Shown here one piece after another: positions 18,949 through 27,730 of a stretch of DNA of 64,000 bases. Position numbers and translations under genes: made by a program. The stretch comes from Micromonospora peucetia. Its GTDB lineage: Bacteria > Actinomycetota > Actinomycetes > Mycobacteriales > Micromonosporaceae. The stretch's first letter is position 1. Each line of letters starts with the position of its first letter. The stretch spans positions 1,488,001-1,552,000 of the forward strand of contig NZ_FMIC01000002.1 of assembly GCF_900091625.1 (NCBI RefSeq), in the 5' to 3' direction. The notes under the pieces are model-generated. The model made no database searches and was not told where the DNA came from. It worked only from the letters and a program-made list of their open reading frames with translations.

Positions 18949-20187
18949 GTGCCGGACGCCGAGGAACTGATCAGCGACGCGCTCGCGGCGGTGCGCGGCA
19001 CCGACGTACGCCTCGCGGAACGGCAGCTGGACCGGCTGATGATCGGAACGGGCGCCCCGGACGGCGCAGCGACGGTGGACGCCACGCTTCTGCGCCGCCT
19101 GGCCCGGGGCGTCGGCCGGCTCGCGCAGCGCGGCTGGCAGCCGGTGGACCTGTGCCGGCTCGCCGCCCGCCGGCTCGACCCCCGCGCGGCCGGGCTGGTC
19201 ACCGACGCGTTCGCCGCACAGCGCCGCGACCTGACCGGGCCGGTGCCGCCGTGGTGGGACGACCAGCTGCGCGACCTGGGCGCGGCGGTCTGGTGGGACA
19301 CCGACGAGGGCCACCTGGCCGCCTGGTCGACCCGCGCCGGGTGTGACCGGTTCACCACGCTGCGGGCGGCGGTCGACGCGCTGGCCCTCGTCGAGGGACT
19401 CCCGCCGGTCGCCGTGTTGCGCCCGCCGCCCGGCGCGTCCGTGGCCGACGTCGCGCGTGCCGGGTCGGGCAGCGGCTCCCGGATGCTCGGCCGGGTGCGG
19501 GCGCTGCTGGCCAAGGCGGAGTCGACCACCTACCCGGCCGAGGCGGAGGCGCTGACCGGCAAGGCCCAGGAGTTGATCGCCCGGCACAGCATCGACCAGG
19601 CGCTGCTGGCCGGCGCCGCCGAGCCCGGCGACCGGCCGGGCGGGGTGCGCCTCGGCACCGAGTCCCCGTACGCGGGTGCGAAGGCGCTGCTGGCGCAGGA
19701 GGTGGCGGCGGCGAACCGCTGCGAGGCCGTCTGGTCCGACGATCTCGGCTTCACCACCGTGCTGGGCTGGCCGGCCGACCTGGAGGCAGTCGAGCTGCTC
19801 TACACCTCGCTGCTGGTGCAGGCCACCGCCGCGATGCTGCGCGGCCGGGGCGAACGGCGCACCAAGGGCGCCGGCCGGCGGACCCGGGACTACGACGAGT
19901 CGTTCCTCAACGCCTTCGCACTGCGGGTCGGCGAGCGGCTGCGGGCCGCCACCGACGCCGCGGACCGGGAGGCGGCGGCGCAGGCCGGGCCGGAGCGGCT
20001 GCTGCCGGTGCTCGCCACCCGCTCCGCAGCGGTACGCGAACGCCTCGACACGCTCTTCCCTGGCGTCACCCGGTCCCGGCTCACCGTCCGCGACGCCGAC
20101 GGCTGGTCGTCGGGCACCTCCGCCGCGGACCGCGCCTCGCTCAGCGCCGGCCCCGCCCCGAAGCGCCAGGTGCGCGGCCGGCGCTGA
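18949..20187 (+). CDS. DUF2786 domain protein
   Basis: A 412-aa cytoplasmic protein. Residues about 165-215 form the DUF2786 domain (SRMLGRVRALLAKAEST, EAEALTGKAQELIARHSID), with a conserved downstream region around YAGAKALLAQEVAAANRC and a C-terminal stretch containing RTRDYDESFLNAFALRV. The family has no established function. The GTG at 18949 is set by an excellent CAGGAGG site nine bases upstream; the frame is open further upstream but without a ribosome site. It has its own terminator hairpin. Confidence 0.85.
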   Translation: MPDAEELISDALAAVRGTDVRLAERQLDRLMIGTGAPDGAATVDATLLRRLARGVGRLAQRGWQPVDLCRLAARRLDPRAAGLVTDAFAAQRRDLTGPVPPWWDDQLRDLGAAVWWDTDEGHLAAWSTRAGCDRFTTLRAAVDALALVEGLPPVAVLRPPPGASVADVARAGSGSGSRMLGRVRALLAKAESTTYPAEAEALTGKAQELIARHSIDQALLAGAAEPGDRPGGVRLGTESPYAGAKALLAQEVAAANRCEAVWSDDLGFTTVLGWPADLEAVELLYTSLLVQATAAMLRGRGERRTKGAGRRTRDYDESFLNAFALRVGERLRAATDAADREAAAQAGPERLLPVLATRSAAVRERLDTLFPGVTRSRLTVRDADGWSSGTSAADRASLSAGPAPKRQVRGRR

Positions 20188-20206
20188 GGGTTCCTCCGCG
20201 CCGGCC
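20176..20206 (+). terminator. Hairpin terminator after the DUF2786 gene
   Basis: A 9-bp perfect stem (GGCCGGCGC / GCGCCGGCC) with a 13-base loop overlaps the last codons and stop of the DUF2786 gene and lies just before the convergent hydrolase gene, so it could stop transcription from both sides. Confidence 0.5.
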
Positions 20207-20217
20207 GGCTCCCCACG

Positions 20218-21825
20218 TCAGGCCCCGGGCTCCGCGACGGCGGGGCAGCTGCTGCCGTCGACGGGCACGTCGACCGAGATCAGGTAGCGGTCGATCGCCT
20301 CGCCCATGCACGGGCTGCGGGTGTAGTTGCCGTGTCCCCATCCCTCGTAGGTCAGCAGCACCCCGGAACGGCCGAGCTGCCGCGACACGTTCGTCGCCCA
20401 GTTGTGGCCGCTCGCCGGGTCGTGTCGGCTGTTGGCGAGCAGCAGCGGCACGTCGGTGCGGACCCGGAGCCGGTGCTGCGGGTTGGCGACGGGGGCCGGC
20501 GTGCCGAGGCAGGTCGCGATCGCCGGCAGCGCCTGCGGGTAGCGCACGTCGGGCGCGATCCGGGCCATCCGGCGCAGGTGGGCCGCATACTCCCGGTGGT
20601 CGCGGACGGGCAGGTGCCAGTCGGCGCAGAAGACCGCGAAGGGGTACGGCGCCACGGTCTCCTCGCCGCCCTGGTCGTCGGCGGCACCGGGCCCGGCGGC
20701 TGCGGTCGGCTCCGCCCGCAGGGCGACGATGCGCCGGACCAGACCGGGCCAGTCCGGGCCGTACAGCCTGCGCTGCGCGAACCGGCTGAGGTCGTACGGG
20801 GTCAGCGCCACGCCGGGCCGGTCCGGGTCCACCAACTCGCCCTGCTCCGCCCGGGCCAGGAGGCCGGCCCAGACGGCGCGGACATCCTCGCCGTGCAGGG
20901 CGCAGCTCGGCGTACGGACGCACCAGGCGACGAACTCGTCGAAGGAGTCCTGCGCGGTGGCGGCCTGGGTGTCGAGGAAGGCGCGGGTGCCGAGGCTGTG
21001 GTCCACCACGCTCTCCAGCACCATCGCCCGGATCCGGCCCGGGAACTCCTCGGCGTACTGGGCGCCGAGCAGGGTGCCGTACGAGCTGCCGTGGAAGGTG
21101 AGGCGCGACTCGCCGAGCGCCGCCCGGACGGCGTCCACGTCCCGTACGGCGCTGCGGGTGTCGACGTGGTCGTACAGCGGCCCGGTCCGCGCCCGGCAGT
21201 CGGCCCGCAGCAGCGCGTTGTCCTTCAGCGCGGCGTCGAACCGGGCCTGGTCGGTGATGACCTGTGGCTGCCGGCCGAGCAGTTCCGCCGAGCAGCGCAC
21301 CGGGTTGCTTCGTCCGATGCCACGCGGGTCGAAGCTGACAATGTCGAACCGGCGGCGCAGCTCGTCGCTGAACCGGTCGTTCTTGATGATCCGGTCGACG
21401 CCGGAGTCTCCCGGCCCGCCCGGGCCGAAGACCAGCGAGCCGATCCGGGCGGCCGGGTCGGTGGCGGCGCGGCGGGCCAGGTGGAGCGTGAACCGGTCAC
21501 CGTCCGGCCGCTCCCAGTCGACCGGGAGCGACATGGTGCCGCACTCGGCGGTGCGGTCCTTTTCGCAGGGCTGCCAGGCGATGCCCGGCGCGGGAACTGG
21601 CGTGGGCCGGGCTGCCGAGGCCGGCGCGGGCGTCGGCAGGGCCGCCGCCAGCAGCGCGGCGGTCGCGCCGACCGCCAGCGTCCGGAACCAGACGGGGCGT
21701 GGAAGCTGGGCTGGGCCAGCCCGGCGGCCAGCGGCCTGACCGACCTCCGCGTCCTGTCGAGCTGAGTCGTCCACGACATCGGACGGGTCGCCGCCACGAG
21801 CGGCGGATTTGCGTGTGCGCAGCAC
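20218..21825 (-). CDS. Secreted alpha/beta hydrolase, tripeptidyl-aminopeptidase type
   Basis: An exported serine hydrolase of 535 aa. After a polar N-terminus and hydrophobic helix (about residues 46-70) comes the alpha/beta hydrolase fold: oxyanion region VFGPGGPGDSG, nucleophile elbow HGSSYGT, acid in ANSRHDPASG and catalytic His in EGWGHGNY near the end. The C-terminal TAP-like domain puts it with Streptomyces tripeptidyl aminopeptidases (SlpD/E, Tap), which trim N-terminal tripeptides outside the cell. Paired Cys residues suggest disulfides. GTG at 21825 has GGAGAGG upstream; a start nearer the signal helix would give a more ordinary signal peptide and cannot be excluded. Confidence 0.83.
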   Translation of the reverse strand: MLRTRKSAARGGDPSDVVDDSARQDAEVGQAAGRRAGPAQLPRPVWFRTLAVGATAALLAAALPTPAPASAARPTPVPAPGIAWQPCEKDRTAECGTMSLPVDWERPDGDRFTLHLARRAATDPAARIGSLVFGPGGPGDSGVDRIIKNDRFSDELRRRFDIVSFDPRGIGRSNPVRCSAELLGRQPQVITDQARFDAALKDNALLRADCRARTGPLYDHVDTRSAVRDVDAVRAALGESRLTFHGSSYGTLLGAQYAEEFPGRIRAMVLESVVDHSLGTRAFLDTQAATAQDSFDEFVAWCVRTPSCALHGEDVRAVWAGLLARAEQGELVDPDRPGVALTPYDLSRFAQRRLYGPDWPGLVRRIVALRAEPTAAAGPGAADDQGGEETVAPYPFAVFCADWHLPVRDHREYAAHLRRMARIAPDVRYPQALPAIATCLGTPAPVANPQHRLRVRTDVPLLLANSRHDPASGHNWATNVSRQLGRSGVLLTYEGWGHGNYTRSPCMGEAIDRYLISVDVPVDGSSCPAVAEPGA

Positions 21826-21945
21826 GAGATGCTGTCCTCTCCATCGAAGGAGCGTTGCGATGAGAACTCGCCCGTGGGCGAGGCGATGCTTCTTCCACCC
21901 GGGCCGTCGAGTTGGCGCTCGGCGGTCCGGGGCCTTTCGGGTCCG

Positions 21946-22215
21946 TCAGTCGACCTCCTTGAGGACGCGTTCCACCGAGACCAACCGGGACTCCATCGCG
22001 CCGAGCCGGCCGTCGAGGGCGGCCAGCACCCGCCCGTTGGCCTCCTGGGCCTGGACGGCGCTCTCGGCGAGCCGTCGGTACTCCTCCTCGCGTGCCCCGA
22101 CCACCCGGGCCCGCCGGGTCTTGGCAACCTGCACGATCGTCACCGTGATCACGCTGAGGAGCAGGGCGAAGATCCCGATCGCCCCGACCACCTCGGTCCA
22201 GTCGTGCTCGCTCAT
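21946..22215 (-). CDS. Small membrane-anchored coiled-coil protein
   Basis: An 89-aa protein of unknown function: a short N-terminal tail, one membrane helix (about residues 12-33) and a cytoplasmic, heptad-rich helix (about 40-88) likely to form a coiled coil. Its ATG overlaps the stop of the regulator gene by four bases, so regulator and membrane protein are made together. No enzymatic motif is visible. Confidence 0.75.
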   Translation of the reverse strand: MSEHDWTEVVGAIGIFALLLSVITVTIVQVAKTRRARVVGAREEEYRRLAESAVQAQEANGRVLAALDGRLGAMESRLVSVERVLKEVD

Positions 22216-22568
22216 GCCGGCCACTTCTCGTCCTCGTCCGGCCCAGCGCCCGGGGCGGCGGTGAGGCTGTCGGCCGCCGTGGCGATGGCGGCCGGAGTGA
22301 GGGTGTACACGAACGGATTCACCTCGTAGTACTTCATTGCCTTCCCGTCCTCCGATAGCTCCAGGTACGCGGACACGAGGCCGGCCGCCGCGAGCTTGCG
22401 CAGGTGCACCTGCACCAACGCCCGGCTGATGCCCAGCTCGCGAGCGAGTTGGCTGACGTACGCGCGCCGTCGCGCCAGCACGGCGACCACCCGCATGCGG
22501 TGCGGGTTGGCCAGCGTGGCCAGTACGCGCACCAGTTCGTCGCCGGTGACCGGCGGATCAGCGCTCAT
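22212..22568 (-). CDS. ArsR-family winged-helix regulator
   Basis: A compact 118-aa winged-helix regulator. The HTH core (ANPHRMRVVAVLARRRAYVSQLARELGISRALVQVHLRKL) is about residues 17-57, with a wing following. It has no metal-binding Cys. A C-terminal Asp/Glu-rich tail follows. ATG at 22568 has AAGGG nine bases upstream. A perfect 12-base palindrome overlaps its upstream region, suggesting autorepression. It controls at least the overlapping coiled-coil membrane protein. Confidence 0.83.
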   Translation of the reverse strand: MSADPPVTGDELVRVLATLANPHRMRVVAVLARRRAYVSQLARELGISRALVQVHLRKLAAAGLVSAYLELSEDGKAMKYYEVNPFVYTLTPAAIATAADSLTAAPGAGPDEDEKWPA

Positions 22569-22577
22569 GACCAGCCC

Positions 22578-22589
22578 TTGCACATGCAA
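22578..22589 (-). promoter_or_regulatory. Palindromic operator candidate before the ArsR-type gene
   Basis: TTGCACATGCAA, a perfect 12-base palindrome ten bases upstream of the regulator start and overlapping the region of its ribosome site. It is a natural autoregulatory site for a winged-helix dimer, but no binding data exist. Confidence 0.4.
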
Positions 22590-22857
22590 ACGAAAGTTAG
22601 CGGGTCGAGGTCGGTGATGTCACCAGTGGACGGTCGATCTCAGGGGCGGGTGGGGGATGCCCCTGTTCCTCCCCGGAGCGGGGCGGGGCGGGAGGCCCGG
22701 GGTGATCCCCCGCCGCCCGCGCGGGCACGCCGACGCCTCAGACCGCCCGCGCCCGGCCGGGCCGCCGTCGAGGACGCGCGCCAGCGCCGGAGTTGGCGGG
22801 CGATGGCCTGGCTGCTGGTCGCCGGGGCGGACCGGGAAGCGTCGACGCCGTCAGCGT

Positions 22858-23223
22858 TCAGGCGCGGCAGTCGCGGGTCAGCGTCGGCGGGAGGCCCGTG
22901 AAGGTGGAGTCCAGCCAGGCGGCCGGGCGGGAGGCCCGGGAGCCGGCGTCGATCCGGTCGGCGGTCTCCTCGATCAGGGTGCGGATCTGCGGGTCGGCGG
23001 CACGGCGGGCCTGCGCGCGTACGTCGTCGGCCAGTTCCGCCAGGTTGCGCCGGAGCTGGGGCGACCTGCTCACGGTGCGGTCACGGGTGAGCGAGGCCGC
23101 CGGGTCGGTGGAGATCTTCCGGCTGCCGGCGCGGATGACCTGGTCGACCTCGCGGCAGACCTCGACGGTGTTGGCCGCGGTCGTGGCGACCGGGTCTCGG
23201 CCGGCCCTGTGGACGGCACGGGT
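22858..23223 (-). pseudogene. Decayed small secreted-protein gene (5' end lost)
   Basis: The frame encodes about 120 codons that read like a normal actinomycete helical protein (TVEVCREVDQVIRAG, then NLAELADDVRAQARRAADPQIRTLIEETADRIDAGSR, ending TRDCRA), but it has no start codon before the coherent part. It opens after a stop at 23224-23226, and the only in-frame start, GTG at 23073, would cut off the first half of the conserved-looking helix. A neighbouring frame just upstream reads DDVLPPPASAEPVPS, like the linker after a lipoprotein signal, so a frameshift near 23200 plus loss of the signal peptide is likely. The alternative is a real 71-aa protein from 23073. The 268 bases on its right-hand side (22590-22857) show nothing recognisable. 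Confidence 0.5.
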
Positions 23224-23303
23224 TCAGCCGACGCCGGGGGCGGCAGCACGTCGTCCTGCCAACGAGTGGCGGCGGCTGCGGGACACGTCGACCGGTACGC
23301 CTT

Positions 23304-23334
23304 CCGCCGGGCCGGCTTGCAGCCGGCCCGGCGG
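23304..23334 (-). terminator. Strong hairpin terminator after the CsbD-like gene
   Basis: A perfect 14-bp G+C stem (CCGCCGGGCCGGCT / AGCCGGCCCGGCGG) with a three-base loop, 16 bases past the stop of the CsbD-like gene. No T-tract. Confidence 0.7.
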
Positions 23335-23350
23335 TGTTCGCGTACGCGAA

Positions 23351-23524
23351 TCAGCTCTTGAAGGCGTCCTTGATCTTCTCGCCGGCCTGCTTCAGCTTGG
23401 CGCTCGCCTGCTCGTTGCGGCCCTCGGCCTCGAGCCGCTCGTTGTCGGTGGCCCGGCCGGCGCCTTCCTTCAGCTTGCCGGCCGCATCCTCGGTCGTGTT
23501 GTTGATCTTGTCGTCGAAACCCAT
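23351..23524 (-). CDS. CsbD-like stress protein
   Basis: A 57-aa highly charged, helical protein of the CsbD family (MGFDDKINNTTEDAAGK opening, then the repeated KLKEGAGRATDN / KLKQAGEKIKD pattern). CsbD proteins are general-stress proteins of unknown biochemical role. ATG at 23524 has a GGGAGG site. It is monocistronic, closed by the hairpin at 23304-23334. Confidence 0.88.
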   Translation of the reverse strand: MGFDDKINNTTEDAAGKLKEGAGRATDNERLEAEGRNEQASAKLKQAGEKIKDAFKS

Positions 23525-23665
23525 GTCAACCTCCCGATTGGCAGTGCCGGTACGCCCCCGATGTACCCCGTCCGGCCGCCGCCCAACCGCCCCGGTCACC
23601 GAGCGTCAACAATTCACCGGCACCGCCCGCCCCCACGCGGGAGCGGGCGGCACGGTGTGGCGGGC

Positions 23666-25939
23666 TCAGGCGACCGAGCGGAAGCCGCGCAGCCGGAGGC
23701 TGTTGGCGACCACGAAGACCGAGGAGAAGGCCATCGCGGCACCGGCGATCATCGGGCTCAGCAGGCCGGTGGCGGCCAGCGGCAGGGCCGCCACGTTGTA
23801 GGCGAAGGCCCAGAACAGGTTGCCCTTGATGATGCCGAGGGTGCGCCGGGCGAGCCGGATCGCGTCCACGGCGGCCATCAGGTCGCCCCGGACCAGGGTC
23901 AGGTCGGACGCCTCGATCGCCACGTCCGTGCCGGTGCCCATGGCCAGGCCGAGGTCGGCCTGGGCCAGCGCGGCGGCGTCGTTGATCCCGTCGCCGACCA
24001 TCGCCACCGTCCGTCCCTCGTCCTGGAGCCGCCGCACGACGTCGACCTTGTCGGCGGGCAGCACCTCGGCGATCACCTCGTCGATGCCCACCTCGGCGGC
24101 GACCGCGCGGGCGACGGTGGTGTTGTCGCCGGTCAGCAGGATCGGGGTCAGGCCGAGCCCGCGGAGCTGTGCGACCGCCGCCCGACTCGTCGGTTTGACC
24201 ACGTCGGCCACCGCGAGGACGCCACGGGCGCGGCCGTCCCAGCCGGCCAGCACCGCCGTCCGTCCCTCGGCCTCCGCCGTGGTCGCCGCCCGCTCGACCT
24301 CCTCCGGCACGTCGAGACCATGCTCGCGCAGCAGCCGGAGCCGGCCGATCAGCACCTCCCGGCCGTCGACCGTCCCGCTCACGCCGAGCCCCTCGGCGTT
24401 GGCGAAGCCGGTCACCGGCGGCAGCACGCCCGCCTCGGCCGCCCCGGCGGCGATCGCCCGGGCGATCGGGTGCTCGGACGCGGACTCCAGCGCCCCGGCG
24501 AGCCGGAGCAGCTCGGCGCGGTCCTCGCCGGCCGCCGGGAACACGTCCACCAGGGTCATCTGACCGGTGGTGACGGTGCCGGTCTTGTCCAGCACCACGG
24601 TGTCCACCTGCTTCGTGGACTCCAGCACCTCCGGCCCCTTGATCAGGACGCCGAGCTGCGCGCCCCGGCCGGTGCCGACCAGCAGGGCCGTCGGCGTGGC
24701 CAGCCCGAGGGCGCACGGGCAGGCGATGATCAGCACCGCCACGGCGGCGGTGAACGCGGCGGTCGCGCCCGACCCGCTGCCGAGCCACCAGCCGAGCGTG
24801 CCCACCGCGAGGGCGATCACGATCGGCACGAAGACGCCGGAGATCCGGTCGGCCAGCCGCTGCACCGCCGCCTTGCCGGTCTGCGCCTGCTCGACGAGCC
24901 GGGCCATCTGGGCCAGTTGGGTGTCGCCGCCGATCCGGGTGGCGGTGACCACCAGCCGGCCGCCCGCGTTGACGGTCGCGCCGACCACGGAGTCACCCGG
25001 ACCGACCTCGACCGGAACGGACTCACCGGTGAGCATGCTGGCGTCGACCGCCGAGGTGCCCTCATCGACCACCCCGTCCGTGGCGATCTTCTCGCCGGGC
25101 CGGACCACGAACCGGTCCCCCACGGCGAGCTGGTCCACCGGGATCCGGGTCTCCGTGCCGTCACGCAGCACCGCGACGTCCTTGGCGCCCAGCTCGAGCA
25201 GGGCGCGCAGGGCCGCGCCTGCGGTCCGCTTCGCCCGCGCCTCGAAGTAGCGGCCGGCGAGGATGAACAGGGTCACCCCAGCCGCCGCCTCCAGATAGAT
25301 GTTGCCGGCGCCGTCGGTGCGGTCGATGGCCAGAGTGAACGGGTGGGTCATCCCCGGTGTCCCGGCGGTGCCGAGGAAGAGCGCCCAGACCGACCAGCCG
25401 AGCGCGGCCAGGGTGCCGAGCGATACCAGGGTGTCCATGGTCGCCGCGCCGTGCCGCAGGTTGATCCAGGCCGCCCGGTGGAAGGGCAGGCCGCCGTAGA
25501 CGACGACCGGGGCGGCCAGGGTCAGCGACAGCCACTGCCAGAAGTCGAACTGCCAGGCGGGCACCATCGCCAGCACGATCACCGGCACGGTGAGCACGGC
25601 CGAGACCCACAGCCGGGTACGCAGGCCGCGCAGCTCGTCCACCGGCTCGGCGGCCGGTTCGTCACCGGCGGACCTGGGCGGGGGCGGCAGGGCCGCGGTG
25701 TAGCCGGTCTTCTCGACCGTGGCGATCAGTTCGTCCGGGGTGACCTCGTCGGCGAACCGGACGGTGGCCTTCTCGGTGGCGTAGTTGACGGTGGCGGTCA
25801 CCCCGTCCATCCGGTTCAGCTTCTTCTCGATCCGGGCGGCGCAGGAGGCGCAGGTCATCCCGCCGATTGCCAGCTCGATCTGGTTCGGCGCGTATGGCAG
25901 GGGCTTGCTGCTGGTCGTCATCACGGTCCCGTCAGTCAT
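23666..25939 (-). CDS. copA: CopA-type Cu(I)-translocating P-type ATPase
   Basis: Inner-membrane Cu(I) exporter of 757 aa. One N-terminal HMA domain carries GMTCASC (Cys30 and Cys33), followed by a linker and the P1B-1 core: TGES at 304-307, transmembrane CPC (407-409), DKTGT with catalytic Asp451, and [10 protein letters not shown]. It is the canonical CopA, a different class from CopB at 13,774. The ATG at 25939 overlaps the upstream gene's stop region; ATG 25921 is an equally good alternative start. It is probably in one operon with the secreted protein and copZ, all read away from the csoR operators. Confidence 0.92.
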   Translation of the reverse strand: MTDGTVMTTSSKPLPYAPNQIELAIGGMTCASCAARIEKKLNRMDGVTATVNYATEKATVRFADEVTPDELIATVEKTGYTAALPPPPRSAGDEPAAEPVDELRGLRTRLWVSAVLTVPVIVLAMVPAWQFDFWQWLSLTLAAPVVVYGGLPFHRAAWINLRHGAATMDTLVSLGTLAALGWSVWALFLGTAGTPGMTHPFTLAIDRTDGAGNIYLEAAAGVTLFILAGRYFEARAKRTAGAALRALLELGAKDVAVLRDGTETRIPVDQLAVGDRFVVRPGEKIATDGVVDEGTSAVDASMLTGESVPVEVGPGDSVVGATVNAGGRLVVTATRIGGDTQLAQMARLVEQAQTGKAAVQRLADRISGVFVPIVIALAVGTLGWWLGSGSGATAAFTAAVAVLIIACPCALGLATPTALLVGTGRGAQLGVLIKGPEVLESTKQVDTVVLDKTGTVTTGQMTLVDVFPAAGEDRAELLRLAGALESASEHPIARAIAAGAAEAGVLPPVTGFANAEGLGVSGTVDGREVLIGRLRLLREHGLDVPEEVERAATTAEAEGRTAVLAGWDGRARGVLAVADVVKPTSRAAVAQLRGLGLTPILLTGDNTTVARAVAAEVGIDEVIAEVLPADKVDVVRRLQDEGRTVAMVGDGINDAAALAQADLGLAMGTGTDVAIEASDLTLVRGDLMAAVDAIRLARRTLGIIKGNLFWAFAYNVAALPLAATGLLSPMIAGAAMAFSSVFVVANSLRLRGFRSVA

Positions 25940-26930
25940 GCCCGTGACCGGGGACGCCGTGGCTGGCGTCGACGGTCGGGGAACTTGTGGCGGCGGGCGT
26001 GCTCGCCGCCGGGGCGCCCGTCGCGGCCGGGGCGCCCGGCACGGTCAGGCTGCCGGCGACGACGGTGAATTCGGCGGTACGCACGACGCCGCCGTGCTTG
26101 AAGTCCAGGTAGAGCCGGTAGGCGCCGGCCGACGGCACCTCGGCGGAGAAGCTCACCTCGGGGCCGGGCCTGGTCCGCCCGTCGCCCGGCTCACCGTTCG
26201 GGTGCACGTGCAGGTACGCCAGGTCACCCTGGCGCAGCGCCACCAGGTGGCCGTACGCGCCCAGGTAGGGCTCCAGGTCGGTGACCGGCGCGCCGTCGCG
26301 GCTCACGGTCAGGGTCAGCTCGGCGGTGCGGCCGGGCTGCGGGGCGCCGGCGAGCGTGACGGTGTAGCCGTCGACCGTGGTGCTGGTCGCCGGGGCGGGC
26401 AGGGGTCGCCCGGTCAGCGCGCCGGGGACCGTCACGTCGACGCCGAGGGTCAGCGCCTCGCCCCCGGTCGGGGTGAAGTCGGCGAACGCCCGCCAGACGC
26501 CGGGCCCGGCGAGCGGCGAGTCGACCCGCCAGGTGCCGTCCGGCTGCATCTCCGGGTGCACGTGCCGGAAGCCGGAGAGGTCGCGGCGGGCCACGATCAG
26601 GTGCATGCGCTTGTCGTGCGCCACGTCGTACGCGGTGACCGCCCGGCCGTCGGGACCGGTGACCTGGAAGGCGAACTGCCCGGCCGGGGCGCCGAGAGGG
26701 TGGAGGGTGTATCCGCGGTCGGAGACGAGCAGGCCGCCGGGCAGGTGCGCCGCCGTGCCGTTGTCGCCTCCGTGTCCGGCCTCGCCGTCGTTCCCGTGAC
26801 CGCCGGTGGCGTCGTGCGGGGCTTCGACGGGCGGCGCCACGGGGTCGGCCACCCGGCCGACCCCGTACGTCGCGCCGAACACCACTGCGAGGCCGAGGGC
26901 GAAACCGCTCAGCTTCGTCGCCGTGTTCAT
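25932..26930 (-). CDS. Exported copper-locus protein with His-x-His motifs
   Basis: A 332-aa protein exported or anchored by an N-terminal hydrophobic segment (about residues 8-28). It then has a His/Gly/Asp-rich stretch, and two beta-rich halves each containing an HVHP motif (FRHVHPEM and YLHVHPNG), consistent with two Ig-like metal-binding domains. It has no named family that I can assign; similar genes often sit between copA and copZ in actinomycetes. A periplasmic copper-binding or sensing role is inference from His motifs and context. GAGGAA precedes ATG 26930. It overlaps copA by eight bases. Confidence 0.78.
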   Translation of the reverse strand: MNTATKLSGFALGLAVVFGATYGVGRVADPVAPPVEAPHDATGGHGNDGEAGHGGDNGTAAHLPGGLLVSDRGYTLHPLGAPAGQFAFQVTGPDGRAVTAYDVAHDKRMHLIVARRDLSGFRHVHPEMQPDGTWRVDSPLAGPGVWRAFADFTPTGGEALTLGVDVTVPGALTGRPLPAPATSTTVDGYTVTLAGAPQPGRTAELTLTVSRDGAPVTDLEPYLGAYGHLVALRQGDLAYLHVHPNGEPGDGRTRPGPEVSFSAEVPSAGAYRLYLDFKHGGVVRTAEFTVVAGSLTVPGAPAATGAPAASTPAATSSPTVDASHGVPGHGHD

Positions 26931-26958
26931 GGTGTTCCTCGATTCTCCGTGCTCGCTG

Positions 26959-27168
26959 TCAGACGCCGACGAGGTCGTAGCCGGCCTCGTCGACGGCGGC
27001 ACGCACGGTGTCGGTTTCCAACGGGCTCTCGCTGGTGACGGTGACCCGACCGGCGGCGACGTCGACCTGGACGTCGCTGACGCCTGGGATCGCGCCGACC
27101 TCGGTGCTGACCGAGTTGGCGCAGTGCCCGCAGGTCATGCCCTGCACCTGGTACGTCGTGGTGATCAT
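26959..27168 (-). CDS. copZ: CopZ-like copper chaperone
   Basis: A 69-aa single HMA domain (ferredoxin-like fold) with the Cu(I) site GMTCGHC at residues 10-16 (Cys13, Cys16). It delivers Cu(I) to CopA and possibly to CsoR. ATG at 27168 follows GAGGAG. It is the first gene of the leftward copZ-exported protein-copA operon; CsoR-type boxes lie immediately upstream. Confidence 0.9.
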   Translation of the reverse strand: MITTTYQVQGMTCGHCANSVSTEVGAIPGVSDVQVDVAAGRVTVTSESPLETDTVRAAVDEAGYDLVGV

Positions 27169-27196
27169 CGAACTCTCCTCTCGACACCCCCAGCCT

Positions 27197-27213
27197 ATAC
27201 CCCCCGGGGGTAA
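27197..27213 (-). promoter_or_regulatory. CsoR-type operator 1 (copZ-proximal)
   Basis: A near-perfect palindrome around TACCCCCCGGGGGTA, 29 bases upstream of copZ. It places the copZ-copA operon under CsoR. Confidence 0.75.
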
Positions 27214-27248
27214 GGCGGAGGCAGACCGGCGCCTGTTCAGTGTACCGG

Positions 27249-27263
27249 TACCCGGTGGGGGTA
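27249..27263. promoter_or_regulatory. CsoR-type operator 2 (imperfect)
   Basis: TACCC-N5-GGGTA with an interrupted G-tract, midway between copZ and csoR. Weaker than the other boxes; may be an auxiliary site. Confidence 0.5.
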
Positions 27264-27287
27264 TCCCGGCCACGGAAGGACAGTACC

Positions 27288-27304
27288 ATACCCCCGAGGG
27301 GTAC
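27288..27304 (+). promoter_or_regulatory. CsoR-type operator 3 (csoR-proximal)
   Basis: ATACCCC-CGA-GGGGTAC ends 15 bases before the csoR start, consistent with autorepression at a very short or leaderless 5' end. Confidence 0.75.
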
Positions 27305-27319
27305 GGTATCCTCGACCCC

Positions 27320-27622
27320 ATGACCACACCGACGCCCGCCCCGACCAGGGGCTACACCGCCACCAAGGACCAGCTGCTCGCGCGGCTGCGCCGCGTCGAG
27401 GGGCAGGTCCGTGGCATCGAGAAGATGGTCGACGACGACCGCTACTGCATCGACGTGCTCACCCAGATCTCCGCGATCCAGGCCGCCCTGGACAAGGTCG
27501 CGCTCGGCCTGCTCGACGGGCACGCGCGGCACTGCATGCACGAGGGCGCGGCCGAGGGCCGCGCCGACGAGATGGCCACCGAGATGATGGCCGCCGTGGG
27601 CCGACTGATGAAGCGCGGCTGA
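27320..27622 (+). CDS. csoR: Copper-sensing repressor CsoR
   Basis: A 100-aa all-helical DUF156-family repressor. The Cu(I) ligands Cys43, His68 and Cys72 are present with the same spacing as Cys36, His61 and Cys65 of the Mycobacterium CsoR, which separates it from RcnR, FrmR and CstR relatives. The N-terminal tail is flexible and precedes RLRRVEGQVRGIEKMV. In apo form it should repress copZ-copA, itself and copB through the palindromes described. No clear ribosome site precedes the ATG, suggesting a leaderless message. Confidence 0.92.
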   Translation: MTTPTPAPTRGYTATKDQLLARLRRVEGQVRGIEKMVDDDRYCIDVLTQISAIQAALDKVALGLLDGHARHCMHEGAAEGRADEMATEMMAAVGRLMKRG

Positions 27623-27690
27623 ATCCGCGATCCCCGGGTGACTCCCTGAGGGACCCCGTCGGGCCGCGCCCGTCGAGGCTCGGCCGGGGC

Positions 27691-27723
27691 GCCCCGGCGC
27701 TCCCTCGATGGGAGCGCCGGGGC
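27691..27723. terminator. Bidirectional terminator between csoR and the DUF305 gene
   Basis: A perfect 14-bp stem (GCCCCGGCGCTCCC / GGGAGCGCCGGGGC) with a five-base loop in the 108-base gap between two convergent genes. Confidence 0.75.
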
Positions 27724-27730
27724 GACCGGG

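Noticed and set aside
22590..22857. Possible gene in the 268-base stretch
   Set aside because: Frames are low-complexity and lack a ribosome site or family features.
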